This document shows positions 9,287 to 19,936 of a stretch of DNA of 64,000 nucleotides, piece after piece; positions within the stretch are counted from its first letter, which is position 1, and each line of letters begins with the position of its first letter. Location: contig CAWIRC010000001.1 of NCBI GenBank assembly GCA_963838495.1, positions 1,922,001-1,986,000 on the forward strand. Direction: 5' to 3'. The DNA is from JBEKIK01 sp963838495 (GTDB lineage: Bacteria > Planctomycetota > Planctomycetia > Pirellulales > Thermoguttaceae). The notes beneath the pieces were generated by a model. The model did not search any database, was not told the DNA's origin, and saw nothing but the letters and a program-made list of their open reading frames with translations. A program made the translations under genes and the position numbers.

Positions 9287-11326
9287 TTACTCTAAGGAAG
9301 TGGATCCAGGAGTAGATGGTTTTTCAATTTGTTCGGGCAGGCTGGCACGATAAGAATTTAGCCAAACTTCAATTTCCTCAGCCATTGCCGATTGATGCTT
9401 GGATTGAGCAAGGTCCAAGGCCTTTTGGGCTGAGGAAACTGCTTCAGCAGATTTATTACTCATGGCGTAGGCAAACGCTAAATTCTTCCATGCATTGACA
9501 TAATCAGGTGCATACGAAACAGCTTGCTGGAAATGTGTGATGGCCTCTTGATACTGACCTGCTTGCACCAATGCTAATCCCATGCCGTTGTGTGCCTCAG
9601 GGAAATTGGGTTTGAGCATCAGGGCCTCTCGGTAATGTTCGATCGCATCTTGGTTCATTTTTTTTTGACGCAATATATTGCCCATATTATAGTGGGCTTC
9701 GGGGAAATCAGGTTTAAGTCGCAAGGCCTGTCGGCAATAATCCAGAGCCTCCGATAATTCTCCGGTTTTGCTTATAACGTTAGCTAGATTAACGTAGGTA
9801 TTGGCATCAGTCGGTTCCAGTCGCAGGGCTTGTTTCATATATTCAATAGCCTCCGGAGATCGGCCTAGCATTGAGAGACAATAACCTATATTGCAGTAGG
9901 AATGCGTGTCTTTTGGATTTCGCTTCAGAACCTGTTGATAATATTCCATAGCTTCTGCAAACCGGCCTGTCTCGACCATTTTCGAGCCCAACTCGTAATA
10001 GATTATGCTGCACTCTGGATTATTTTGAATTGTTTTCCGGTATAACATAACTGCATCGCGATAAAACCAAGATTGTTGCCAAGTTAGTAGCATAAGCATG
10101 CTTACAACAAACGTCGCTGCTATGTTCGCCGCAAGGCGTTTAACTCCTTGCATTTGCCGGCGCCACTGATGCCAACCCGCTACCGCCAATCCAATAACAC
10201 TAAGAATGGCGATGTGTTGATAATGGTCGGATACAAGCGAGTGTTTCATAAAACCCACATCGATAAAGCCCATTACTGGCACCAGAGAGATGCAAAAAAA
10301 ACTCCAAGCAAACAATAGATGCCGACCCCAGGTTTGCCGAAATTGCCACAGCACTACGGTAGCGACCACAGCCGCCAGCAGCGGCAGCCACCATAGCATG
10401 TTACCGTATTGAATATGCCATTGCTGGTATACGAAAGACAGATTCAGCGGCAATAGTGCTTTTTCAAGGTAAAACCACACCACGCCGCCAGCACCCAAGA
10501 GACGTTCTAGAAAATCCGCATTCCGAATTATTTGTTCTTGGCCATGTTTCTGAAACCATACGTTCACTATGGTTAACACCGCTGCAATTATAAAAAAAGG
10601 TACGAGTTGCAATAAATCTTTTCTCGTCAGGGGACGCTGCCACCAGTTGATTCCCAGCAACAACACGGGCAGAACTGCTACCGATCCCTTGCCGAGCATC
10701 GCCAATACAAACGCCGTCACGCTCATCCAGTACCAACGGTTTGTCATAGGCGAATAATTGCGGTTTTGAGACTGCCCACATGCAGATAGAGGATCCATCT
10801 TTAAGTAACATAAAATTGACGCCAGAAAGAAAAACATTGCCGTTAGATTTTTTCGTGACGAGATCCACGCCACCGATTCCACATTCACAGGATGTATGGC
10901 GAATATCAGGCCTCCAAGAAATGCGCCGGGAATAGATAGTTTCCTCAAAATAAGCCAGATTAACAAGGATTCGATTATGTGCATGATCAGATTGGTAATG
11001 CGATAGCATGTTGCATTCGTCCCCCACAATCGCCACTCGATCCAAAACGTGGTATTGGTCATCGGCCAATAGTCAGTCGCTTCGGTATTACACCAAAACC
11101 GGAACAATCCGTCCGAAGCTTCGATAAGTTTGTTTACTGTTATGAGGGTATCATCGTCTAAGATAAAGCCACCGCTTAGGGATGGAAGGTATGCAATACT
11201 AGCGGCGACGAAAATGATTGCTACTCCGATCATTAGATTCCATGATAATGACGGGCAGACAAAGTCTTCCGATTGGGCCTTCAAAACAAACTTACGAAAT
11301 AAAAAGGGGGCAGAACTGTTTTTCAT
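9287..11326 (-). CDS. TMTC-like membrane protein with C-terminal TPR repeats
   Basis: A 679-residue protein. The N-terminal 400 residues hold about ten TM helices with features of TMTC/PMT-type glycosyltransferases: an early FILDDDTLI acidic motif in the first outer loop, IHPVNVESVAWISSRKNL, and further hydrophobic segments. The C-terminal 230 residues are at least six tandem TPRs (GRFAEAMEYYQQVLKRNP and GELSEALDYCRQALRLKP type). The homologous architecture transfers mannose in animals (GT105); bacterial substrates are unknown. Its base composition is visibly more AT-rich than the flanking genes, which suggests acquisition by transfer. It is a single-gene unit flanked by the RAYT relic. Confidence 0.75.
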   Translation of the reverse strand: MKNSSAPFLFRKFVLKAQSEDFVCPSLSWNLMIGVAIIFVAASIAYLPSLSGGFILDDDTLITVNKLIEASDGLFRFWCNTEATDYWPMTNTTFWIEWRLWGTNATCYRITNLIMHIIESLLIWLILRKLSIPGAFLGGLIFAIHPVNVESVAWISSRKNLTAMFFFLASILCYLKMDPLSACGQSQNRNYSPMTNRWYWMSVTAFVLAMLGKGSVAVLPVLLLGINWWQRPLTRKDLLQLVPFFIIAAVLTIVNVWFQKHGQEQIIRNADFLERLLGAGGVVWFYLEKALLPLNLSFVYQQWHIQYGNMLWWLPLLAAVVATVVLWQFRQTWGRHLLFAWSFFCISLVPVMGFIDVGFMKHSLVSDHYQHIAILSVIGLAVAGWHQWRRQMQGVKRLAANIAATFVVSMLMLLTWQQSWFYRDAVMLYRKTIQNNPECSIIYYELGSKMVETGRFAEAMEYYQQVLKRNPKDTHSYCNIGYCLSMLGRSPEAIEYMKQALRLEPTDANTYVNLANVISKTGELSEALDYCRQALRLKPDFPEAHYNMGNILRQKKMNQDAIEHYREALMLKPNFPEAHNGMGLALVQAGQYQEAITHFQQAVSYAPDYVNAWKNLAFAYAMSNKSAEAVSSAQKALDLAQSKHQSAMAEEIEVWLNSYRASLPEQIEKPSTPGSTSLE

Positions 11327-11419
11327 TTATTTTTCGACCTTTTCGGCCGGCCGCTGGGCCAAATCGTCAAATTTAGTTTAAGCCGCCGACTGGAAATAAA
11401 GGGAACACCTCCATTAGTA

Positions 11420-12495
11420 TCAACGCGATGCCAGCTCTTCATCGAAACAGACCGCCACTTTTCCGCACTTGCCCGATGCCGCCAGGGCATACGCCTCGGC
11501 GACCTGACTGAGGGCGAATCGGTGAGTCACGAGTTTCTCGGGATGGATGTTCCAGCGCACCAAGCGTTCGACGAGATCCTCGGTTTTCCAGGTAGAGGTA
11601 ACCCATGAGCCGAACAAGGTCTTCTGATCGTGGATCATGTCCGGGGAGGGATTGAAGGCGACGCTGCCGCCTTCGCCGAGCAGCACAATGCGTCCCCATT
11701 TGCGCGTGGCGCGGATGGCGGTTGCTCGGGCGTCGGCGTTCGCCGAGCAGTCCACTGCGCGTTCCACGCCCGCCCCCGAGGTTAGCTTCTTTACTCGGCT
11801 TACATTGTCCGGTCCAAAGCGGAGGACCGTATCGCACAGCCCCAAATCCCGGGCGAGTGCCAGGCGCTGCTCGATGACGTCGATGCCTATGATGAACCGT
11901 GCGCCCATGGCCCGGCAGAGCATTGCCGTGGCCAGCCCCACCGGTCCCAGCCCGGTGACAAGCACGGCATCATTGCCGCTTATGCCTATTTTCTCCAGGC
12001 CTTCATAGGCGGTGCCGAAGCCGCAAGCCACCTGGCGCCGTCGACATAACTTAGTTGATCGGGCAGCAGAATGAGGTCCTTTTCCTCGGCGAGCAGATAG
12101 TCGGCCATGCCACCGTCGCGCTGCCAGCCGTAAGCGCGCCGGTATTTTTCGCTGGTGCAGGAGATCATATATCCGCGGCGGCAGTCGTTGCACAAGCCGC
12201 AGCCGGAAATATGGTAGACAATGACGCGGTCGCCCGCGGAAAATCGGCGGCAGCCAGGACCGACGGCGGCGATCTGCCCGCATGGCTCGTGTCCGGCGAT
12301 AACGCCTTGATAACCTTCGGGCCCTTTTCCCAGATGCTCGTGATAGATGCAGCGGATGTCCGAGCCGCAGATGGTCGAGGCCTTCATTTTAATCAGGACT
12401 TCTCCGTGGCCGGGCTCCGGAATGTTGAACTCGCGCAACAGGACCGTGCTATTTCCCGGCAGGATCGCGCCCTGCATGGTCTTCTTCTTAGTCAT
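11420..12495 (-). CDS. zinc-dependent alcohol/polyol dehydrogenase (MDR family), one frameshift
   Basis: Cytoplasmic NAD(P)-dependent dehydrogenase of the medium-chain family, close to the sorbitol or threonine 3-dehydrogenase type; the exact sugar or polyol is not predictable. The GroES-like N-terminal half has the catalytic-zinc ligands (STICGSD and AGHEPCG) and the four-Cys structural-zinc loop (CGLCNDCRRGYMISC). The Rossmann half has VTGLGPVGLATAMLC. The two halves are in different frames. One C restored at 12034-12035 rejoins them as YVDGAQVACGFGTAYEGL. It is 18 bp downstream of the aldo/keto reductase on the same strand, so the pair probably forms a two-gene carbohydrate oxidoreductase operon. 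Confidence 0.87.
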
Positions 12496-12513
12496 GTGAG
12501 TCTCCTGAAATAA

Positions 12514-13548
12514 TTAGGGCGGCGTTATCTGGCCGCTTGGATCCCAAAGGGCTTCCCAAGTTTGTCCTTCCTTCCATAAAAACACCTGGCCCTTGATGAG
12601 CCGGCAGCCTTTGTTGATTTTCTCTATGGCTTGCATTTCGCCGGCGTCAAGCGGGTCGGCGGCGACACACTTCAGGTTGCCGAGGTAGTTGCGCCGCTTC
12701 GTGGAGAATGGAATAGGCACTTGACCTCGCTCGACCGCCCATTTGATGCAGACTTCGGCGGGATGAATGCCCCGTCGCCGGGCGATGCCCACGATCACCG
12801 GGTCTTCCAGGTCCACGGTGTCGTCCGGGGTCCGGTCGCGCTCGGGCCGATTGGGCGATCCCAGCGGGCAGTAGCCGACCGGCACGATGCCGTGATCGAC
12901 GACATAGCGGAACAGTTCCGGCTGTTGAAAATGCGGATGGAGTTCCATTTCGTTCACGGCCGGTTTGATCTCGGCGTCGCGGAGCAGCAATTCCAGCTTT
13001 GGAACGCTCATGTTCGAGGTGCCGACGTGGCGGACCAGGCCCATCGTGACGAGTTTCTCCATCTGCCGCCAGGTCTTCATGTAGTTTTCGTGAATGTAGG
13101 GCCTGGCTTTAGTGCTGCGGGAGTGTACGTCGCAGCCGGGCGGGTGGTAATTCGGAAAAGGCCAGTGAACCAGATACAAGTCGAGATAGTCCAACCGCAG
13201 ATCGCCCAGCGTTTGCTTGCACGAGGCGATAACGTCGCCTTCGCCGTGCTTGTCGTTCCACAGCTTTGAGGTGATCCAAAGCTCCTCGCGGGCGATGCCG
13301 CCGTGCATGATCTTTTGCAGCGAATATCCTATTTCGCGCTCATTGCCATAGACCGACGCACAATCGAAATGCCGGTAGCCGACCTGGGCCGCCTCGTAAA
13401 CGGCATCGGCGATGGTTTGAGGAGTAACCGCGTCGGAACCGAACGTCCCTAGCCCGATGCCTGGAATTGTCGCTCCGGTATAAAGGATTTTGCCGGGAAC
13501 ACTCTTGGGATCGACGGCATCCGCCGCCATTTTGAACTGGGAAGCCAT
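12514..13548 (-). CDS. aldo/keto reductase
   Basis: NADPH-dependent carbonyl reductase of the AKR superfamily, 344 residues, cytoplasmic. The full catalytic tetrad is visible in order: Asp in HFDCASVYGNE, Tyr in the same motif, Lys in ITSKLW and His in YLVHWPFPNY. C-terminal cofactor residues are in PIPFSTKRRNYLGN. It is larger than the 310-320 of most AKRs because of a loop after the His (PPGCDVHSRSTKARPY). It is first in an operon with the zinc dehydrogenase; the natural substrate is unknown. Confidence 0.92.
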   Translation of the reverse strand: MASQFKMAADAVDPKSVPGKILYTGATIPGIGLGTFGSDAVTPQTIADAVYEAAQVGYRHFDCASVYGNEREIGYSLQKIMHGGIAREELWITSKLWNDKHGEGDVIASCKQTLGDLRLDYLDLYLVHWPFPNYHPPGCDVHSRSTKARPYIHENYMKTWRQMEKLVTMGLVRHVGTSNMSVPKLELLLRDAEIKPAVNEMELHPHFQQPELFRYVVDHGIVPVGYCPLGSPNRPERDRTPDDTVDLEDPVIVGIARRRGIHPAEVCIKWAVERGQVPIPFSTKRRNYLGNLKCVAADPLDAGEMQAIEKINKGCRLIKGQVFLWKEGQTWEALWDPSGQITPP

Positions 13549-13881
13549 GATGGTTTAAATCGTTCGTAAAAAGGAGTGTTGAAGATAAATCAGAACGAAA
13601 ATGTTCTGTTTCAGTATGGGTGAATTCCGCCAATTCCAGGGACAAAGAAATCCAGAAAAAAGAAATTCCAAAAGAAATCCTTACTTCGAATTCCTTCTGG
13701 GAATTCCCCTTGGGCATGGCCGCAATCTTACCAAAGCCACCCATTTTAGTCAATAAATGCGCCTGTCCCCTTTATCCCTTATCCCCTCTATTACATACAG
13801 GTGCGAGAAAAGCGCAGCCATCAAATGTGGAGTTTCTATTTTTTCCAGACCAATCTTTAACGAGACCAATCTTTAACAAGA
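13549..13881. other. intergenic, no gene recognised
   Basis: The 333 bp upstream of the AKR gene has several imperfect GGAATTCC-like segments near 13620-13710 and a direct repeat GAGACCAATCTTTAAC around 13859-13890. It shows no ribosome site followed by a credible coding frame. Confidence 0.4.
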
Positions 13882-16196
13882 TCAATCTTTAACGCTGCTT
13901 GGATCGGCAATTTCGATGGCCAGAATATCCACTTGGAGGTCAACGGGTTCTTCTTTTTGAGTTAAATCGACCGCTTGTTTATCGGCGCTTACGACCTGTA
14001 TGTCCAGCGAGCGTTTGGTATTGGGCTGTGAGCCGTTTTTGATCGATTCCAACCATTGTCCGTCGGACATGTCGTGGATGTCGCCGCCCTTGGCCAATTG
14101 CTTGAACATGGTCATGGTCTTTTTAAGCATTCCGGTCGTTTGCAGGCGGAAATATTGGATTTTCAGCCCGGCGAGTTTGAGCTTTCCCATATCGCCCGGG
14201 GCCTTTTCCGGCCAGTTGAGCTGATAAGCGGATATGATTTTCACGTCCTTCAGGTTCTTTGCGTCCTGGGGGATTTCAAATTCATCGAGCCGGGTGGGAG
14301 GCTGTTCCAAAACCTTCTGCCCCCTGCGAATGGCCCGTTTTTGCGCCTGCCCGGCCGAATCCAGGCGATTGCACCAAGCGTCCACCATTTTCGAGAGCGA
14401 AGTCAGCCATTCCGTTTCAACTTGTGCTTTTTTCTGGGCCGCCTCGGCCGCGGCGGACGGAGTCCCGCCGCCGGCATCGGCCCCGGAAGCCCTGCCGCGC
14501 GTCGTTGGATACCGGCCGGTCCTCGGTGTCACAAGCGTGCTCGAGGCCGCGCCGCTATCGGCGCCGTCTTTATCGTCTTCGATCGCGGCAAGAGTTTCAT
14601 CACCACCAGCAAACCCGGATCGTTCAGCACCTTGTCGCTCCATCCGGCGGTTTCCAGGGGTTGCGGGCTGTCGCCCATTCGTTTCTTGAGCATCTTGAAC
14701 ATGCCGGCACGAATCGAGTTCAGGGGCAAAGTAGAAGCCAGCACGATGTCCTGAGACGAACGATCCAGCAAACGAACATCGGCCAGGTGCTCGGACAACA
14801 ATCCTACCAGCGGTTCGTTCCACAACAATTTGGCAAGATAAGCGCCGCGTTCATAGTCGGTGGTGGGTTTGTCTTTCGCGGCTTCGCCGGGCGTAGTCTC
14901 TGCATTGGCGGAGCCCGGCCCCGGCGGCGACATCCTGATGTCCCGTCCGCTTGACTGGGGTATTGTCCACGTGCTCCCTGGCGCGGAAGCCGTCCCCTCG
15001 ATTCCGGAGGGAATCCCCATCGTCATCCCGATGGCCTGTGAACTGCGATTGAGGAAATACTGCTCCAATTTGGCCTTGGTATCCGGATTAAGCTCTTCGC
15101 TTTTATATAAAAGCAGTTGGGCGTTGAGAAATGCGGGGTTGTCCTGCAAGAGGAAATCCATTACCGGATCGTTCGGCTCCGGTCCCTTTTGCACCAAATT
15201 CTCCGCCAATTTCAGGGTCAGTCCCTCCGAAGGATTCTGCTTGACTAATTCCAACGCGCTCGAACGCATCGTGGCGGGCTGTATTGCCCCTTGCGTAGTG
15301 GCCGGGCGGATTTGTTCGGGGGAGGTGATCACTTGTACTATAATTTTCTCGTTCTCGGCCGAGGGAATTTGAACCAGCGTCTTCAACACCGCATCCACCG
15401 CTCTTGAATCATCGTCGGTCGTTATCTTTCCGCTCAGTATTTGCTTCAGCGTCTCCCGCGCGGCAGGGGAACCGTTCCTGCCTAAAGCCTCGATAACCGC
15501 CTCAAGCAAACCTGGCATGGTGGTTTGCGAGTAAATCGCATTCGGGTCCGACGATTTGGGCGTCTTCAACATATCGGCCAGTCCCTGCGCCACCTGCTCT
15601 TTGCCGGGAAACTTCTCGCCCAAGTATGCCACCGCTTCCAGCAGTTTGGGATTGTTTTCCTGCCTGGCGCGCATGAAGTCGCCCTTTTGCCATTTTGATA
15701 TGTCATCCGGGAAATTGGGCTGGGTGGATGCGTTCTCGGCCCCGGGCACGGTCTCCCGAGTCGTCCCACGCCCATGTCCGCCGGGCTGTGGCTGCGGCTG
15801 CTCCGACTGCGCCGGTTCCGCTTGGATTTCAGGAGATTGATTTTGCGTGCTCTCTTGTCCGGCTTGGACGTTCTGATCGGCGGGCGCATCTTTCTGTTCG
15901 GGCGTGGCAGGCGACGTGTCGGTCGGCACCTCCGGCATCGGCGGAGGCGCCGCTTGCGCTTGAGCTGTACTGACCGAGGCCGTAGTCCTTGCCGGTTTTG
16001 TTTCGCTGCCGCCGCTGAAAATTTGCCAGCCGATCACCAAGACCAGCGCCAACACCAAGACCCCTGCCGCACTCGCCTTGACGGCATTTGATTGAAAATA
16101 TTTCTGCAAGCCTTTCCCCTTGCCCGATGATTTGCCGATCGGCTTAAGCTGCGGGGCATCGGCTAGATCGTCATCAGGCTTCCGCTTTTTGGACAT
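13882..16196 (-). CDS. membrane-anchored HEAT-like protein of unknown function, one frameshift
   Basis: Not assignable to a characterised family. Residues 1-40 are basic, followed by one TM helix (about residues 43-62, ASAAGVLVLALVLVIGWQIF), so it is a type II membrane protein. Next comes a 100-residue Pro/Gln/Glu-rich linker, then an alpha-helical region with HEAT-like pairs (ETLKQILSGKITTDDDSRAVDAVLKTLVQIPS). The last part is a beta-rich C-terminal domain ending DLQVDILAIEIADPSSVKD. The frame breaks at about 14587; one added C gives MKLLPAIEDDKDGADSG and a single protein of about 770 residues. The domain order suggests a periplasmic assembly or scaffold role, which is inference only. Confidence 0.7.
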
Positions 16197-16399
16197 GGAC
16201 TATTCTCCGGTTCCACATGCATCAAAATCCATCTCTGAGTCAGGGATATATAAACCAGTATTACACAATTCTCTATGAAAAACCACCACCCGTGCAAAAA
16301 GAGTTCCGCTCCTTATGAATCTTTAAAAAAGGAAATAAAACGGCTCTTAAAGGGCACCTGATATTACTAATAGATATATTCCAAGTCGTTATTATTTGT

Positions 16400-17862
16400 T
16401 TAATATACAGAATTCTTGTACAACCGGCGGGGGGTGTGAGCGCGAATTCCCTTATGTTTCAACGACTTTGGGCCTGAAGGCCATTGAGGCACGACTGCAT
16501 GGGCAGTGCGTCCGCCTGCGGCCGAAAACCAACTTCTAACCCATCCAAATCTCTGTAACGCCGGCCAAAGCAAATGGGCATTTCCCCGCAAATATTCCCA
16601 GCGAAAGTAGTAATGATTGAAGCACCGCCCGTTGAGCCGCGTCAATTCCCATGCTGTAAGGTTGTCATATTTAAACACCGGATCATAAGAGGAGTATCGG
16701 CTGTAGTCGGTTTCCACTATGCGGTGGCGATTCTCTGCGAAAAAAACGGTACCCGGATAAGGCGTAACCACGTTAAAGTTGGCGAAAGTCGGATTCAGCC
16801 GTTTTGCATATCGCAACACTTGCCCGATGGACTGCTCTGTATCGCCGGGAAAGCCGATCATAAATCCCACCACCGTGCGGATTCCCAACCTGCGGCAAAG
16901 CTCGATAAACTCCCTTTGCCGATCCTCGCCCGGCCCGCTGCCCCATGACGCCGCAACAGGTTTTCGTCGGGCGACTCGATGCCTATCGTAACACTGGTAA
17001 GCCCCGCGCGTTTCAGCTCGCGGAGCATCTCGGCCGGCATCAATTCTATCCGCGTTTCCACGGAGAACTGGATCTTTCGCGGCAGGCGGCCGATCGATTC
17101 AGCCAATTGATACGCACGCGCCGGACTGAATCCAAACAGCGGATCGCGGAACTTAAACGATTGAAAACCCCAACGACTCATGCCGTAACTGATCTCATCG
17201 ATCACGGCCTGCGGATCGCGGAAACGGATCGAATTATCCAGCAAAATATACGGGCAATATCCGCATTTGAAGGTGCAGCCCCGGCTGGCCTGGACCAACG
17301 CCGTGGGAAACCGCCAAAAATCATACCCCAGGCGAAATGCCCGCGGACCAAAGGGCGACCAATCGGGCGGCGGAAGGCGATCCAAATCTTCGACTATCCC
17401 CAAATTCACGACCGATCCAGGCCGACCTAGCGCCTCGTCCAATTTCCAATACAATTGCTCCGCCTCGCCGCGGATAATCGTCGCCCCCAGATCGCCGAAC
17501 GCCTCCGGCAACATCGAGGCAGTCAACCCGGCCACGAATATCCCCGCCCTCGGAAATCTCGAACGCGCCTCGGCAATCGCCGCACGCTCCAAGGACAAAG
17601 TCATAAGCGCCGGGCAGAAAACCACGAGATCGGCGTTTCCGGGCATGCGATCTTCGACATATTCAACCGTATGTCCCAAACTGCGAAATATGGCCGCCAA
17701 ATAAGCAAAAAGCAAACTTGCCGGCCGGCGATCGCGGGTGAAAAAACCGCGGATGATCCACCCCCGCCACCCGCCATACCCGGGATATAGCCCTACGCCG
17801 TACCCGCCGGCAAATTCCTTGGAAACATCGCTCTTACGCGTATCCCATAGTACAACGTGCAT
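16400..17862 (-). CDS. B12-binding-type radical SAM protein (BchE/HpnJ-like), one frameshift
   Basis: A radical SAM enzyme with the CxxxCxxC cluster motif in RGCTFKCGYCPY near residue 205. It is preceded by a Rossmann-like N-terminal domain of the cobalamin-binding type (FAYLAAIFRSLGHTVEYVED) without an obvious DxHxxG lower-ligand His. IESPDENLLRRHG and VVGFMIGFPGDT are characteristic later strands. ATG at 17862 was chosen because the frame upstream is made of an intergenic repeat. One G added to the run at 16941-16944 rejoins the frames (HGGSGPGEDRQREFIELCRR). Substrate unknown. The GT2 gene upstream on the same strand leaves a lipid or glycolipid modification role open. Confidence 0.85.
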
Positions 17863-17870
17863 ATCGAAAG

Positions 17871-17930
17871 TCCCCTCTCCCGACCAACCTTCGGTCGGTG
17901 CCCAAAGAGGGCTAGGGTGAGGGCAGAATG
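17871..17930. repeat. dispersed CCCCTCTCC...GGGTGAGGG element
   Basis: A copy of the most frequent repeat in the window: CCCCTCTCC, a hairpin (CGACCAACC/GGTCGGTG), GAGGG, then CTAGGGTGAGGGCAGAAT. It begins only 8 bp upstream of the radical SAM start codon, so it forms that gene's 5' leader. Relatives lie at 21556-21749, 30782-30820, 36965-37020, 44239-44278, 55621-55657 and, decayed, 57518-57555. Confidence 0.8.
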
Positions 17931-17993
17931 TGCGTGAATTCTTTATTCTTAATGGGTGACATTTCAGCCATTTGCAGTGGATCGGAATCATCA

Positions 17994-18193
17994 GGCCCGG
18001 AGGGCCGGATTAGTGTAGCCAGGGGCGACAGCCCCTGGAGCAAGGCAATTATCATAAACCGCGAAAGCCCCGCAGGGGCGACATTTGGTCTTTATTGCAC
18101 GCCCGATGTCGTCCCTTCGGGACTGGTGTGGATATTACAATCTTTCCCCAGGGGCTGACGCCCCTGGCTATAATATGTCGCCGCTTCGCGGCT
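17994..18193. repeat. array of GGGGCGACA-type palindromes
   Basis: Six short hairpins occur in 200 bp: GGCCCGGAGGGCC, CCAGGGGCGACAGCCCCTGG (18019-18038), AGCCCCGCAGGGGCG (near 18066), GTCCCTTCGGGAC (near 18112), CCAGGGGCTGACGCCCCTGG (near 18148) and a GCCGC-TTC-GCGGC hairpin at the end. They fill the gap between two same-strand genes and look like accumulated copies of one palindrome family. Confidence 0.75.
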
Positions 18194-18241
18194 AAGACAC
18201 AATCTCATTGCAAACGACTAAAATATTATCTTTAGGGATGT

Positions 18242-19546
18242 TTAAGAGACTTTTTGATAATCGGCGGCTCTTTGCCTGGGGTTTGAAATTCCCGCCGCAA
18301 TTCCGGGCACGGGCAGTATGGCAGGGTCATTGTCCCGCCAAGATGCCTTGATCTTCCCATCGGCCGACAAACGGTAGCCGATCCCCCTCCAGTTAATATG
18401 CCGTCCAAACGCGGCGCTAAATATTATTATCCCATGCACCAGGCTGATCGCCGGCTGGAGCCAGATGTCAAACAGTTTTGCCTTCCGCAAAGCCCGCTGT
18501 AAATGCGGAAAATATAAATCAACGAGATCCTGGCGCACTTTGCCGCGGCAGGCCGCCAGCAAGTACAAGATCGATATCACCGCCGCCGGAATCCATGCCC
18601 AACTTGCTCCTTTAATTAAGCCGCATGCCAGCAGTCCAAGATTTCCCAACCACGCCAGATTACTGAACATCGCCGAAAACCAGGCAAAGGCCCACCAATC
18701 CCGGGCGTAAAAAAAACTCAACTGATATTGCCGGCGGAGGAACGAAATCGCCTCGGTAAACGAATGATCGATGGGCGAAGCGACTACACATGCCGGTTCA
18801 AAACGCACATGCATCTTCGCCTTGCTTAACAAACGCCCGGCCACCAGGTCGTCGCAAATGGTACCTTTCCAGGCCAAGCGCAAGCCGATTTTATCGAAAA
18901 CCTCCCGGCGAATGGCCCAAGATCCGCCCCAAATGAGATAATGACTGTCCCGCCCCAAAAGCGACATCACGTTGCAGTTCAAACTGTAAAGCAGCATGTT
19001 GCCCGGCGAATTCCCGGCCGGAACGAACCAGCGATACCCGGTCATGGCGCCTATGTGCGGCCTGTACAAGCGCGAGATCAGCATTCGCAGCCATTCGGGC
19101 CTGGGCCGGGCGTCGGAATCGGCAAAGGCCAGGTAATCGATCCGCGGCGAGAGCCGGGCGGTGCCCGCCAGCAAATTGTGCACCTTTTGCCCGCTCTCCG
19201 CGGCCCGGCCGGCCACCACCAACCGAGCCGTCATCCAGGAATGTGTTGCCATCACCCGCCGGATTACCGCACAGGCCGGGTCATCCACGCTTTCCACAAT
19301 GAACGATACCTCATAGTCGTCGTAATCCTGCTCCAAAAGCGATCGCAGATTGTCTTCCAGGTTAAGATCACGTCCCTTGCACGGTACACACAATAAGACC
19401 CGGCCCACTGGTTGATGCCGCTCCCAGCCCTGCATCGAACTCCGCACGAATCGGCGGTGTTCCCAGGTCTGCAACATCAATAGCAACGCTTGAACAATCG
19501 CCGCCCCCGCGACTATCCAATACAATGTCCACCAATAAGCTTCCAT
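18242..19546 (-). CDS. membrane glycosyltransferase family 2 (ceramide-glucosyltransferase-like)
   Basis: A processive-type GT2 enzyme of 434 residues. An N-terminal TM anchor (residues 5-25) precedes the GT-A domain with VLLCVPCKGRD, the DxD-like FADSDARP (about residue 140) and the base region TICDDL (about residue 230). Three C-terminal TM segments follow. The QxxRW motif of cellulose-synthase-type enzymes is not clear; RRQYQLSFF stands at its place. It probably transfers a sugar from a nucleotide donor to a lipid at the inner membrane. It lies in line with the radical SAM gene but 379 bp of repeats separate them. Confidence 0.82.
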   Translation of the reverse strand: MEAYWWTLYWIVAGAAIVQALLLMLQTWEHRRFVRSSMQGWERHQPVGRVLLCVPCKGRDLNLEDNLRSLLEQDYDDYEVSFIVESVDDPACAVIRRVMATHSWMTARLVVAGRAAESGQKVHNLLAGTARLSPRIDYLAFADSDARPRPEWLRMLISRLYRPHIGAMTGYRWFVPAGNSPGNMLLYSLNCNVMSLLGRDSHYLIWGGSWAIRREVFDKIGLRLAWKGTICDDLVAGRLLSKAKMHVRFEPACVVASPIDHSFTEAISFLRRQYQLSFFYARDWWAFAWFSAMFSNLAWLGNLGLLACGLIKGASWAWIPAAVISILYLLAACRGKVRQDLVDLYFPHLQRALRKAKLFDIWLQPAISLVHGIIIFSAAFGRHINWRGIGYRLSADGKIKASWRDNDPAILPVPGIAAGISNPRQRAADYQKVS

Positions 19547-19846
19547 GCCTTACCGGCCGCACCATCCATGGCGCAAGATAGAAATTGGTCAATTTTATCA
19601 GCGACCTCCCGGCCGCAACAAAGAGAGCGGAGAATAACCGCCGATCATGGATAGGTCAAGATCAACAAACGCGGAAGGCTGGGCAAAATGAGCAACATCG
19701 CGAACGCAATTGCGTGCACGGGCATCTTGCCCCTGCTAACGTGCAACACTGGCAACATGCCAGAATTCCCCATTCATCTTTTTTCTCATTGAGCGCAAAC
19801 CATCCGCGCAACAATGAAAAATCTTCGACCCGGCCCAAGAAAAAGA
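19547..19846. other. intergenic, nothing recognised
   Basis: This 300-bp stretch between the GT2 gene and the tiny basic gene contains no coding frame with family resemblance. A short palindrome GCGAACGCAATTGCGT is near 19698. Confidence 0.35.
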
Positions 19847-19936
19847 TCAACCCTTGCGGTGTCGAATCCGGGCCCGATTGCGGCGTTTCTTACGGCCGAG
19901 TTTACGGCGGCCTTTTCCTGACTTTTTTACTCCCAC
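19847..19936 (-). CDS. 29-residue Lys/Arg-rich protein, AURKAIP1/COX24-like
   Basis: A very short gene. GTG at 19936 has a GGAG ribosome site six bases upstream and opens a 29-codon frame ending in TGA. About half the residues are Lys or Arg; the core reads GRRKLGRKKRRNRARIRHRK. This pattern resembles the short AURKAIP1/COX24-type ribosome-associated proteins and the tiny basic proteins annotated in many planctomycete genomes. The strong ribosome site and in-frame stop argue for a real gene. A ribosome or nucleic-acid-bound role is inferred only from charge and resemblance. Confidence 0.65.
   Translation of the reverse strand: MGVKKSGKGRRKLGRKKRRNRARIRHRKG

Noticed and set aside
13340..13753. 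Minus-strand frame overlapping the AKR gene start
   Set aside because: Its C-terminal part is the AKR gene read out of frame and the rest covers the non-coding gap.
16858..17991. Longer N-terminus of the radical SAM protein starting at 17991
   Set aside because: The extra 43 codons lie within a dispersed repeat and read as low-quality sequence; ATG 17862 starts the conserved part.
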